Positions 52,906-61,267 of a DNA stretch of 64,000 bases are shown here, in pieces. A program made the translations under genes and the position numbers. Under the pieces are notes generated by a model that saw only the letters and a list, made by a program, of their open reading frames with translations, did not search any database and was not told the DNA's origin. The DNA is from Azospirillum sp. (lineage in GTDB: Bacteria; Pseudomonadota; Alphaproteobacteria; Azospirillales; Azospirillaceae): assembly GCA_016124535.1 (NCBI GenBank), contig WGNK01000041.1, forward strand, positions 1 through 64,000, read 5' to 3'. The first letter of the stretch is position 1, and each line of letters starts with the position of its first letter.

Positions 52906-53328
52906 ATGCCCGATCCGGCGTTCCAGCGCTATTCCGTATTGCTGATCGAAGACGAGCCGTTCACCCGGCTGGTGTTGGCAAAGCAACTCGCCGGGCTCGG
53001 TTTCGGCGCCGTATACCAGGCGGCCGACGGCACCGCCGGGCTGGCAGCGGTCGAGCGCCACCGCCCGGACATCGTGCTGTGCGATGTTGAGATGAAGCCG
53101 GTGGATGGGCTGGGCTTCCTCGCCGGCCTCCGGAGCGGCGGTGAGCCCTGGCGGCATGCCCTGCCGGTGATCTTCATGACCAACCGGATCGACCCGGCGG
53201 CGACGGCCGCCGCCCAAACCTTGGGCAGTGATGAATTCATAGTCAAACCGGTTCAGACCCCCGAGTTGAGCGAAAAGCTCGGCGGGCGTCTGTTCGCGGC
53301 GCCATCAAATGGTCGTGAAAGCCGCTGA
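52906..53328 (+). CDS. Single-domain response regulator
   Basis: A 140-residue CheY-like receiver: acidic residues in LLIEDEPFTR, phosphoacceptor Asp in VLCDVEMKPVDG, Thr in IFMTN and Lys in FIVKPVQ. There is no output domain and no kinase gene beside it. The sequence type (CDVEMKPVDG) is common in orphan receivers of Rhodospirillales that act in chemotaxis or phosphorelays. Confidence 0.9.
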   Translation: MPDPAFQRYSVLLIEDEPFTRLVLAKQLAGLGFGAVYQAADGTAGLAAVERHRPDIVLCDVEMKPVDGLGFLAGLRSGGEPWRHALPVIFMTNRIDPAATAAAQTLGSDEFIVKPVQTPELSEKLGGRLFAAPSNGRESR

Positions 53329-53413
53329 ATCGCGACCACCCGCGCTAGACTTGCGGTCCCGAGAATGTGGGCGGGCCGTTCGCCTGCCCCGGTGACCGCA
53401 CGGAGAGTCCGCG

Positions 53414-53902
53414 ATGAACCTCGTTTATGCCCTGGCCCTGGCCAGCGCCACCCTGATCGCCACGCCGGTTCTGGCCGATTTCGGCGGTGGCAGCAGTACG
53501 ACCGTCAAGCCCGCGCCGACCGGCCGCGCGGTGACCGAGTCGTCCTTCGTCCAAGGCGAGCGCTTGAGCAAGATCGGCCGCTATGCCGAGGCGATCCCGT
53601 TGCTGCAGGCGGCGGTCGCCGAAGACAGCCGCAATGCCGACGCGCTGAACGCGCTGGGCTTCAGCTATCGCAAGCTCGGCAATCACAAATTGGCCTTCGA
53701 CTACTACCGCCAGGCGCTCGCGGTCGACCCCCGCCATCGCGGCGCCAGCGAGTATCTGGGCGAACTCTACCTGGAGACCGGCGACCTCCCGCGGGCCGAA
53801 GAGCGTCTGGCCTGGCTTGGCCGCCTGTGCCCCGGCGGTTGCGAAGAAAAGGACGACCTGGCTCAGGCGGTCGCGGCTTACAAAAAGAAGGCCAAGCCCT
53901 AA
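53414..53902 (+). CDS. Exported TPR protein
   Basis: A 162-residue periplasmic protein with a signal peptide (MNLVYALALASATLIATPVL, cleavage near LA-DF) and about two and a half tetratricopeptide repeats (~50-140: GRYAEAIPLLQAAVAEDSRN, ALGFSYRKLGNHKLAFDYYR, ASEYLGELYLETGDLPRAEE). A conserved LCPGGCEEKDDL near the end holds two Cys. TPR proteins are scaffolds; the partner is unknown. GGAGAG precedes the start. Confidence 0.85.
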   Translation: MNLVYALALASATLIATPVLADFGGGSSTTVKPAPTGRAVTESSFVQGERLSKIGRYAEAIPLLQAAVAEDSRNADALNALGFSYRKLGNHKLAFDYYRQALAVDPRHRGASEYLGELYLETGDLPRAEERLAWLGRLCPGGCEEKDDLAQAVAAYKKKAKP

Positions 53903-54349
53903 GCCTGTTGAGTACGCCCAAAATTTCGGCAATACTGACCTCCGGCAGGCAAAAATGCCGGAGAGTGACGAAGGGGTCGCGGTCGACCAGCCGCTTGAGA
54001 AACCTCGGACACAGGGTCCCCGGAAATGGCGATATTGCTTCGGCAGCTTATGGCCCATTTCATGCACGGCTTCGCCACGGGGGCGCAGAGACGGTTCCAG
54101 ATATGCTCCGGGATACCGGCATGCGAGCGAACCCGATGGAAAACGCCGCACGCAGCATCATATTGAGATGCTGTGGCTTGCCACAAAATGATCGGTATTT
54201 CATAACGGCACGAAGTTGCCATATTCCTGGACCAAGTGGAGGAACGGACGAGTTCGACGCGCGCCGGAATGTTGGCTGAACATGTCGACGACGGCGCGTC
54301 AATCTTTAAGTGACGAAGCCCCGTGACGCTGACCCATACGGAGTATCGC
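53903..54349. other. Gene-free stretch before prkA
   Basis: A 447-bp interval. A hairpin TCCGGCA/TGCCGGA lies at 53941-53962 without a T-run. The rest should contain the prkA promoter; I could not identify a consensus, and frames on both strands resemble nothing known. Confidence 0.35.
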
Positions 54350-56296
54350 ATGTTTCCGGGCGACGAGTTGTTCAGCCGCTATACCCGCGCCTACGAAGGC
54401 CGTAGAGAAGTCGAAATGTCACTGATGGATTATCTGGCGGCCTGCCGCGATGATCCGTTGATGTATGCCTCGGCGCCTGAGCGCCTGCTCGCCGCGATCG
54501 GCGAACCCGAGGTCATCGATACCGCCAAAGATGCGCGCCTGGGCCGCATCTTCATGAACCGAACAATCAAGATCTATCGCGAGTTCTCCGACTTCTATGG
54601 CATGGAAGAGACCATCGAGCGGATCGTCGGCTTTTTCCGCCACGCCGCTCAGGGACTGGAGGAGCGCAAACAGATCATCTACTTGCTGGGGCCGGTCGGC
54701 GGTGGCAAGTCCTCGCTGGCCGAACGCCTGAAGTCGTTGATGGAGCACCGGCCGATCTACACGTTGAAGGCGGGTGACCAGATAAGTCCGCTGTTCGAAT
54801 CCCCGCTCGGCCTGTTTGATCCCGACCATATGGGCGAGATGCTGGAGGAACGTTTCGGCATTCCGCGCCGCCGCCTGGTCGGTCCGATGTCGCCCTGGGC
54901 GGTCAAGCGCCTGGACGAGTTCGGCGGCGATATCTCCCGCTTCAAGGTGGTTCGCCTGACGCCAAGCAAGCTGCGTCAGATCTGCGTGACCAAGACCGAA
55001 CCCGGCGACGAAAACAACCAGGATATCTCCAGCCTGGTCGGCAAGGTCGATATCCGCAAGCTCGAACTCTACAGCCAGAACGATCCCGACGCCTATAGCT
55101 TCTCGGGCGGCCTCAACCGGTCGACCCAGGGCATCATGGAATTCGTCGAGATGTTCAAGGCGCCGATCAAGATGCTCCACCCCCTCCTGACCGCGACCCA
55201 GGAGGGCAATTATGTCGGCTCGGAGAATATCGGTGGGATGCCGTTCCAGGGCATCATCCTGGCCCACTCCAACGAGGCGGAGTGGCAGACCTTCAAGAAC
55301 AACAAGAACAACGAGGCCTTTATCGACCGCATATGCGTGATCAAGGTGCCTTATTGCCTGCGCGTCACCGAGGAGCGGCAGATCTACGAGAAGCTGATCC
55401 AGAGCAGCGACCTGACCAGCGCCCCCTGCGCACCGTCGACGCTGGAGATGCTCGCCCGCTTCACCGTGCTGTCACGCATGCGCGCCCATGCCAATTCCAG
55501 CCTGTATTCGAAAATGCGGGTCTATGACGGCGACAGTCTCAAGGAGACCGACCCCAAGGCCAAGACCATGCAGGAATACCGCGACGCCGCCGGCGTCGAC
55601 GAGGGCATGGACGGGATCTCGACACGATTTGCCTTCAAGGTACTGGCGGCCACGTTCAACTACGATACCACCGAGGTTGCGGCCGACCCGGTGCATTTGA
55701 TGTATATTCTGGAACAGTCGATCAAGCGCGAGCAATTCTCCGAGGAACTGGAGAAGCGCTATCTCGAATTCATCAAGGATGAGCTGGCCAAACGTTATGC
55801 CGAGTTCATCGGCAATGAGATCCAGAAGGCGTATCTGGAATCTTACAACGACTACGGCCAAAATCTGTTTGACCGCTATGTTGACTATGCCGATGCCTGG
55901 ATCGAAGATCAGGACTTCAAGGATCCCGATACCGGCCAGTTGATGAACCGGGAATTACTGAACCAGGAGCTGAGCAAGACCGAGAAGCCGGCGGGAATTG
56001 CCAATCCCAAGGACTTCCGCAACGAGGTGGTCAAGTTCACGCTGCGCGCCCGCGCCCAGAATGCCGGCCTCAACCCGTCCTGGACCTCCTACGAGAAGAT
56101 CCGCGAGGTGATCGAGCGGCGCATGTTCAGCCAGGTCGAAGACCTCTTGCCGGTCATCAGTTTTGGCTCCAAAAAGGACAGCGAGACCGACAAGAAGCAC
56201 TCCGAGTTCGTTGAACGCATGATGAGCCGCGGCTACACCGAGCGTCAGGTCCGTCGGCTGGTGGAGTGGTATATGCGGGTCAAACAGGCAGGGTAG
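54350..56296 (+). CDS. prkA: PrkA family serine protein kinase (YeaG)
   Basis: A 648-residue AAA+-type kinase. The N-terminal AAA domain has Walker A LLGPVGGGKSSLAERLK, and the C-terminal kinase-like PrkA domain is full length. ATG 54350 (MFPGDELFSRYTRAYEG) follows GGAG and matches the family start; a GTG at 54323 is less likely. In enterobacteria YeaG and YeaH act in nitrogen starvation and stationary-phase responses. yeaH follows 30 bp downstream; the usual third gene, spoVR-like ycgB, is absent. Confidence 0.96.
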   Translation: MFPGDELFSRYTRAYEGRREVEMSLMDYLAACRDDPLMYASAPERLLAAIGEPEVIDTAKDARLGRIFMNRTIKIYREFSDFYGMEETIERIVGFFRHAAQGLEERKQIIYLLGPVGGGKSSLAERLKSLMEHRPIYTLKAGDQISPLFESPLGLFDPDHMGEMLEERFGIPRRRLVGPMSPWAVKRLDEFGGDISRFKVVRLTPSKLRQICVTKTEPGDENNQDISSLVGKVDIRKLELYSQNDPDAYSFSGGLNRSTQGIMEFVEMFKAPIKMLHPLLTATQEGNYVGSENIGGMPFQGIILAHSNEAEWQTFKNNKNNEAFIDRICVIKVPYCLRVTEERQIYEKLIQSSDLTSAPCAPSTLEMLARFTVLSRMRAHANSSLYSKMRVYDGDSLKETDPKAKTMQEYRDAAGVDEGMDGISTRFAFKVLAATFNYDTTEVAADPVHLMYILEQSIKREQFSEELEKRYLEFIKDELAKRYAEFIGNEIQKAYLESYNDYGQNLFDRYVDYADAWIEDQDFKDPDTGQLMNRELLNQELSKTEKPAGIANPKDFRNEVVKFTLRARAQNAGLNPSWTSYEKIREVIERRMFSQVEDLLPVISFGSKKDSETDKKHSEFVERMMSRGYTERQVRRLVEWYMRVKQAG

Positions 56297-56326
56297 GATA
56301 GCAGCGGTGCGGATAGGCTTTGGCCC

Positions 56327-57619
56327 ATGAACATCATCGACCGCCGCCTCAACCCCCAGGGCAAGAGTCTGGCCAATCGACAGCGCTTCATCCGGCGAGC
56401 GCGCGAGCAGATCGTCAAGGCGGTGCGCGACGCCTCCGCCAAGCGTGGCATCCAGGACCTCGATCAGGGTGACGCCATCGCAATTCCGACCGGTGGCGTC
56501 AATGAGCCGTCATTCCACCGCTCCCGCAGCGGCGGTGTCCGCGATATCGTGGTCCCGGGGAACAAGGACTACGCCGAGGGCGATGCCATCCCGCGCCCGG
56601 AGGAGGACGGCGGCGGCGGCGGCAACGAGGGCAGTGCCGATGGCGAGGGCGACGACGATTTCCGCTTCGTGCTGAGCCGGGAGGAGTTCCTCGACCTGTT
56701 CATGGATGATCTCGAGCTGCCCGACCTGGTCAAGCAGAAGATCAAACACAGCGAATCCCATACCCTGGTCCGCGCCGGCTATACCGTCACCGGCAACCCG
56801 TCCAATCTCAATCTGCGCCGGACCATGCGCAACAGCCTGTCGCGCCGGATCGCCCTCCGGCGGCCCAAGCCGGCCGAATTGGCGGAGCTGGAACAGGACA
56901 TCGCCGAATTGACCCGGACCGGCGACGACCCGGAACGGCTGATCGAGTTGGAGGCGCTGTTCGCCCGCCAGAGCCGACGCAGCTTGGTGATTCCCTATAT
57001 CGACCCGGTCGATGTTCGCTTCAACCGCTTCCAGAGCGTGCCCAAGCCGATCGCCCAGGCGGTGATGTTCTGCCTGATGGATGTCTCGGGCTCGATGTCT
57101 GAGCACATGAAGGATTTGGCCAAACGCTTCTTCATGCTGCTCTATCTGTTCTTGACCCGGCGCTACCGCTCGGTCGATATCGTCTTCATTCGCCACACCC
57201 ATGAGGCCCGCGAGGTCGATGAAGACACCTTCTTCTACTCGACCGAGACCGGCGGCACCGTGGTGTCGACCGCGCTGGAGGAGATGCAGCGGGTGATCAA
57301 GGACCGCTATCCGGTCGAGGACTGGAATATCTATGCCGCCCAGGCGTCGGATGGCGACAATATGATCAGCGACAATGCCCGCTCGGCCACTCTGCTGCGC
57401 GACATTATCCTGCCGGTTTGCCAGTATTTCGCCTATATCGAGGTCGCCGCCGAGCATGCCTCCGGACCCGGCGCATTCGGCCGCGAGACCGAACTGTGGC
57501 GAACCTACAAGGCGGTGGCGCAGGGTGAGGTGCCGATGGCGATGCGCCGGGTCCGCTCGCGGCGCGAGATTTTCCCGGTCTTCCGCGACCTGTTCACCCG
57601 CGAACGGACCGCGGCGTGA
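56327..57619 (+). CDS. yeaH: YeaH/YhbH family protein (DUF444)
   Basis: A 430-residue protein with a VWA-like fold: MIDAS-type motif MDVSGSMSEHMKDLAKR near residue 250, preceded by the family hallmark IPYIDPVDVRFNRF, and an acidic/Gly-rich linker (~85-115). It is the standard partner of PrkA and is co-transcribed with it. Its biochemical role is unknown; a chaperone- or metal-binding-like adaptor to the kinase is a common idea. Confidence 0.95.
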   Translation: MNIIDRRLNPQGKSLANRQRFIRRAREQIVKAVRDASAKRGIQDLDQGDAIAIPTGGVNEPSFHRSRSGGVRDIVVPGNKDYAEGDAIPRPEEDGGGGGNEGSADGEGDDDFRFVLSREEFLDLFMDDLELPDLVKQKIKHSESHTLVRAGYTVTGNPSNLNLRRTMRNSLSRRIALRRPKPAELAELEQDIAELTRTGDDPERLIELEALFARQSRRSLVIPYIDPVDVRFNRFQSVPKPIAQAVMFCLMDVSGSMSEHMKDLAKRFFMLLYLFLTRRYRSVDIVFIRHTHEAREVDEDTFFYSTETGGTVVSTALEEMQRVIKDRYPVEDWNIYAAQASDGDNMISDNARSATLLRDIILPVCQYFAYIEVAAEHASGPGAFGRETELWRTYKAVAQGEVPMAMRRVRSRREIFPVFRDLFTRERTAA

Positions 57620-57673
57620 GCAAATAGGCTGCCCCCGGCGCCGACGAGTTCCCCCCGGTTCGAAGTCCCCGGT

Positions 57674-58306
57674 TTACGGGTGGCCGGCGGCCAGCCGCGC
57701 ACCGGCTTTGTCCAGCAACTCGGCGATATAGTCGTCCTCGCTGCGATGCTTGCTGCTGGCGAACAACCGGAGCAGGCCGTCGCCCATCGCGGCCAAGCGG
57801 GTAAGGTCGATCCGCCAGCCCCCGTCTTCCTGAACGAATTCGGCGCGCAGCAGGGACGGCTTGCCATCGACCAGCACCACCGCGGCGGCACGCTCGCCCT
57901 GTATCGCCACCGGGCCAAGGGCGCTGCCTTCGACCTTGGCCCTGGGCAGCCAGCCCTCCGCCACCACCCGGTGGAGCAGGGCCGCCCCGTCGAGCCCGTG
58001 CAACACCGGCGCCGGTACGAACCGCCGCAGCCCCAAGATCGCGATCTTATCGATCGGCCCCCTGCCCCCGAGTGCCGGTTCACCCCTGGCGGTGGCGGCG
58101 CCCCGGATCGCGTCCAGACGCGCCCGCGTTCCGGACGACAGCCAACCCAAAGCCGCAGCGCCGTCGCCCTGCACCAGGGCCCCGCGGGCGGCGGCGAAGG
58201 CGTCCCGGACGCCCGCCTGGGAGTCCCCGGCGGCGGCCGGCCCAGCCCACCGGCCGAGCAGCAGTGCCACCAGAATCAGGTTCCGAAGAGGTCGCCAAGG
58301 TCGCAA
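57674..58306 (-). CDS. Exported protein of unknown function
   Basis: A 210-residue protein if started at TTG 58306, which follows GGGAGG by about 6 nt and gives a clean signal peptide (positively charged LRPWRPLRN, then LILVALLLGRWAGPAAA). An ATG at 58372 would add 22 residues and spoil the signal. The mature part looks like a short alpha/beta domain (AILGLRRFVPAPVLHGLDG, AAAVVLVDGKPSLLRAEFVQ, GGWRIDLTRLAAMGDGLL) similar in style to NTF2/DUF4878-like lipoprotein domains, but no family is certain. It is convergent with yeaH. Confidence 0.7.
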   Translation of the reverse strand: MRPWRPLRNLILVALLLGRWAGPAAAGDSQAGVRDAFAAARGALVQGDGAAALGWLSSGTRARLDAIRGAATARGEPALGGRGPIDKIAILGLRRFVPAPVLHGLDGAALLHRVVAEGWLPRAKVEGSALGPVAIQGERAAAVVLVDGKPSLLRAEFVQEDGGWRIDLTRLAAMGDGLLRLFASSKHRSEDDYIAELLDKAGARLAAGHP

Positions 58307-58396
58307 CAGATCCTCCCATGGCCGCGGTTGCAGCCCTTCAGTTCGCTCGCGACCGCCGGCACCATACCACATCGGCCGAGGGGCGTGCCGCCCGTG

Positions 58397-58879
58397 TCAC
58401 AGCCGCGCCACCAAGTCGGCCAGCTGGTCGGTGCATTGCCCCCAGCCCTGATGAAAGCCCATGTTTTCGTGAGCTTCCCGGTCGGCGGCGGTCCAATGCC
58501 GGACCAGGGCGGTGTACCTGGTTTTGCCGCTTTCCTCCTCAAACGTCAGGATCACGGTCATGAACGGCTTTTCCGAGGGCTGCCACGCCGCGGTATAGGC
58601 GTCGGTGAGGACCAGTCGCCGGTTTTCGACTACCTCCAGATAGACGCCGCGGTTGGGCAGGTCGACGCCGTCGGGGCCGCGCATCACGATCAGATTGCCG
58701 CCTCCCGGCCGGACATCCAACTCGGCGACCGGCGTGGTATAGGGCAAGGGGGCGAACCATTGCTTGAGCAGCGTCGGTTCGGTCCAGGCCCGGTAGAGCT
58801 TTTCCCGCGGGGCGTCGATAATTCGGGTCAGAACCAGGTCGCGATCATTGGTTGAACTCTTGTGTTCGGCGCTGGACAT
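58397..58879 (-). CDS. SRPBCC/AHSA1 domain protein
   Basis: A 160-residue START-like domain of the activator-of-Hsp90-homologue type: LVLTRIIDAPREKLYRAWTE, LKQWFAPLPYTTPVAELDVR, RPGGGNLIVMRGPDG and a C-terminal helix (HENMGFHQGWGQCTDQLADL). Such proteins bind hydrophobic ligands; they often sit in operons with VOC-family proteins, as the decayed gene just upstream suggests. Confidence 0.9.
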   Translation of the reverse strand: MSSAEHKSSTNDRDLVLTRIIDAPREKLYRAWTEPTLLKQWFAPLPYTTPVAELDVRPGGGNLIVMRGPDGVDLPNRGVYLEVVENRRLVLTDAYTAAWQPSEKPFMTVILTFEEESGKTRYTALVRHWTAADREAHENMGFHQGWGQCTDQLADLVARL

Positions 58880-58980
58880 GGCGATTTCCTCGGCAATTCT
58901 GGGACGATTTGACGGTGATTTGGGAAGCTCGGCCGGTTCGGCCGGCGGTGGGGGACCGGGCCGCAGCGGCCAGAAACGGC

Positions 58981-59150
58981 CTATTGCTGCTGGTAGGCAT
59001 GCTTCAGGACCGCGATCTCAAGCTTCGTCATCTGGACCAGCGCGGCCATCGCCCGGTTCGATCCCTCGGCGTCATCGCCGCCGTCGGGGAGCAGATGTCG
59101 TTCACCGTCGTTGGTATGACCTTGCTGAAAAGACCCCGCACGGTCAAGCG
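58981..59150 (-). pseudogene. Remnant of a VOC/PhnB-like gene
   Basis: On the minus strand the reading EGSNRAMAALVQMTKLEIAV, ending with AYQQQ and a stop at 58981, resembles the C-terminal helix of PhnB-like VOC proteins (DRANRVMQAMLQMTKLDIA-type). The preceding piece with KVIPTTVND, resembling the family's SWQVIPT strand, lies in another frame, so a frameshift is inferred. Nothing upstream of ~59150 continues the gene. This is a weak but consistent call, helped by the neighbouring SRPBCC gene. The rest of 58880-59232 shows nothing else. Confidence 0.45.
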
Positions 59151-59232
59151 CGACCGCTGGCAGCGGGCTCGCGTGAGCGGAGTTGCCCCGCCCAGGCCAA
59201 GGGTTTGAACGTCTTTAAGTTATTGTTTTCGC

Positions 59233-59877
59233 TCAACCCGGCGGCGTCCCTGCGGCAACCAGGGCGGCGGCAGCGGCGGCAAGCCCGGACACCGGACCGT
59301 CGCGGCCAAAAACCTGGCTGGAGACGTAGGCCCCTTCCAGCAGCAGGACCAATTGGTCGCCGAGACCTTCGGCATCTGCCGCGCCGAGGTCGCCGGCAAG
59401 GCTGCGCAGACGGCGGCGGAGTTCCTGCTTATTGGCCTCGGCGACCCGCCGGCCGGGGTGGTCGGCGGCCGGGAACTCGATCGCGGCGTTGGTGAACGGG
59501 CAGCCGCGGAATTCCGGCATCGCCGCGACCTTGGCTACCCCGGCGAACAGCGCCCGCAGTTGTTCCCTGGGCTGGCCGGGGTGGCGCGCCACAACGGCGT
59601 CCCACCACTGCCAATACCGGCGATCGCGGTCGGACAGATAGGCCGCGACCAGATCGTCTTTCGAGGAGAAATTGCGGTAGAGGCTCATTTTGGTGACGCC
59701 GGCGTGTTCCACCACCGCTTCGACGCCGATGGCACGGATGCCGTCCCGGTAAAACAGCCGCTTGGCCGCGTCGAGAACGCGCTCCCGCGCCGAACGTGCC
59801 CCGGTCGGCGATGGTACCGGCGCCGTGCCGGCGGCTTCGTCGGACGCAACGCCACCAGGTGCGGAGGGTGTGGTCAT
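59233..59877 (-). CDS. TetR/AcrR family transcriptional regulator
   Basis: A 214-residue repressor: TetR helix-turn-helix near residues 25-75 (RERVLDAAKRLFYRDGIRAI, then VEHAGVTKMSLYRNFSSKDD) and a helical ligand-binding C-terminus (TetR_C with FTNAAIEFPAADHP). The ATG at 59877 gives a usual N-terminus; the frame stays open to 60000 through the operator region and is not used. It is divergent from a MaoC-like hydratase gene, and the operator-like palindromes lie between them. Confidence 0.93.
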   Translation of the reverse strand: MTTPSAPGGVASDEAAGTAPVPSPTGARSARERVLDAAKRLFYRDGIRAIGVEAVVEHAGVTKMSLYRNFSSKDDLVAAYLSDRDRRYWQWWDAVVARHPGQPREQLRALFAGVAKVAAMPEFRGCPFTNAAIEFPAADHPGRRVAEANKQELRRRLRSLAGDLGAADAEGLGDQLVLLLEGAYVSSQVFGRDGPVSGLAAAAAALVAAGTPPG

Positions 59878-59910
59878 TGCGGTACCGACGCTCCAAATCC
59901 CTTGCAATGA

Positions 59911-59958
59911 TACCGAACGGTACGTATTCTGGATCGACGTTACGAACCGGTCAGTATC
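59911..59958. promoter_or_regulatory. TetR-type operators in the tetR-maoC divergent region
   Basis: TACCG-AA-CGGTA (59911-59922) is a perfect small palindrome, and TACGAACCGGTCAGTA (from 59941) holds a related ACCGGT core. TTG/TAT-type promoter pieces overlap it. They lie upstream of both divergent genes and are likely binding sites of the TetR regulator. Confidence 0.5.
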
Positions 59959-60034
59959 ATCATGCTGACCAAATATCGACCAAGCCGGCGCCCTTGTCAA
60001 GTCGGCCGCCGGGTCCTCCAGCAGGAGTCGCTCC

Positions 60035-60496
60035 GTGACCGTCAGCCGCTATCTTGAGGACTTCACTCCCGGCCAACGCTTCTCCGCCGGCAGTGTCACC
60101 GTCGACGCCGACGCGATCATCGGCTTTGCCCGTGCCTTTGACCCGCAACCATTCCACACCGACCCGGCCAGCGCCAAGGGCACCTTCTTTCAGGGGCTCG
60201 CCGCCAGCGGCTGGCATACCGCCGCCATAACCATGCGCCTGTTTGTCGAAAGCCGGCTTGGGGTGCCTTGGGGAATCATCGGTCGCGAGGTTGAGCAGAT
60301 CGGCTGGCCCCGTCCGACCCGTCCGGGGGACCGCCTGCGTATCGAGAGCGAGGTCATCGAAGTCCGCCGGTCCCGGTCCCGACCGGAGATGGGAACGGTG
60401 CGGGTCCGGACCGAGACATTCAACCAGGACGATCTTGTCGTCCAGACCATGACCGCCGCACTGGTGGTTCCGGCGCGGGACCACGTCGCGGCGTGA
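60035..60496 (+). CDS. MaoC-like (R)-hydratase family protein
   Basis: A 153-residue hot-dog protein. The hydratase motif DPQPFHTDPASAKG carries the catalytic Asp/His pair, and the helix GLAASGWHTAAITMRLFV and YxxR-type C-terminus fit the MaoC dehydratase family that hydrates enoyl-CoA. GTG start at 60035. The substrate is unknown. It is divergent from a TetR regulator and likely repressed by it. Confidence 0.9.
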   Translation: MTVSRYLEDFTPGQRFSAGSVTVDADAIIGFARAFDPQPFHTDPASAKGTFFQGLAASGWHTAAITMRLFVESRLGVPWGIIGREVEQIGWPRPTRPGDRLRIESEVIEVRRSRSRPEMGTVRVRTETFNQDDLVVQTMTAALVVPARDHVAA

Positions 60497-60784
60497 CGGA
60501 GGCGTCGGGACCGGGCACACCATCGCCAGGGCTAAAGCTGCCGACCCCGAGCTAAGGCTGTTCATTCCAGAGACGCACTGTCTGGCCGAGCGCCCTCTTC
60601 GACCCGGCCCCGCCGCATGGAAGCCGAGTCGCTTGACAAACCGGCAACCAACCATCCTGCCGCCCTGCCCGGCCTGCCCCGCGTCCCAGGCGTATCCCCT
60701 TTTCGAGCCCAGATCCGCCCGACCGCACCGGCTGCCCAGGACCCAGATTATGACTTTCAACGGAAGTACATTGTCCCCATCCGG

Positions 60785-61189
60785 TCAGGCGGTTCCACGC
60801 AAAGTCATCATGATCGGACAGCTTTCGAGATGCTCGCCGTTACAAAGGTCGATGATCATGCGGAAGTGATTCTTCAGGGCTTCAAGCTCGGCAATTCTGC
60901 GCTCGATCTCCACAAGGTGCATCTCGGCGATCCGGGTCGCGGCTTGGCAGGGCTGCGCCCGGTCAATATCCAGGTCGAGCAGATCGCGGATTGTCTCCAG
61001 GGGCAGGCCGAACTTCCGGCTTCGCCGGATGAACGTCAAGCGTTCGACATCTCGTTGGCCGTAAATGCGGCGGTTACCCCCGGTCCGCAAAGGTGCGAGC
61101 AGCAGTCCGATACTCTCATAATACCGGATCGTCGTGATCTTGACTCCCGTCAGCTCGGCCAGGACTCCGATGGCAATGGCTTTCGTCAC
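60785..61189 (-). CDS. MerR-family metal-responsive regulator (ZntR/CadR/PbrR type)
   Basis: A 134-residue MerR protein: N-terminal winged helix-turn-helix (AIGVLAELTGVKITTIRYYE, then RTGGNRRIYGQRDVERLTFI), a long dimerisation helix and a metal-binding end. C81, C116, H120 and C124 match the ligand spacing of ZntR/PbrR-type sensors, so it probably responds to Zn, Cd or Pb. GTG 61189 follows a perfect AGGAGA. No efflux pump gene lies beside it; the divergent gene encodes an MlaA-family protein. Confidence 0.92.
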   Translation of the reverse strand: MTKAIAIGVLAELTGVKITTIRYYESIGLLLAPLRTGGNRRIYGQRDVERLTFIRRSRKFGLPLETIRDLLDLDIDRAQPCQAATRIAEMHLVEIERRIAELEALKNHFRMIIDLCNGEHLESCPIMMTLRGTA

Positions 61190-61203
61190 GATTCTCCTCG
61201 CTC

Positions 61204-61218
61204 CTACAGTCCCTGTAG
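61204..61218. promoter_or_regulatory. MerR-type operator between merR-like and mlaA-like genes
   Basis: CTACAGTCCCTGTAG is a perfect 6-bp dyad with a 3-bp centre, the classic shape of MerR-family sites such as CTACAG-type CadR operators. It lies just upstream of the regulator start and ~50 bp upstream of the mlaA-like gene. I could not place -35/-10 elements with certainty on the plus strand. Confidence 0.6.
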
Positions 61219-61267
61219 ATCGTATGCATTGACCGTGTGTCAACGCCGTCAGATGAGGGAACCGGGC

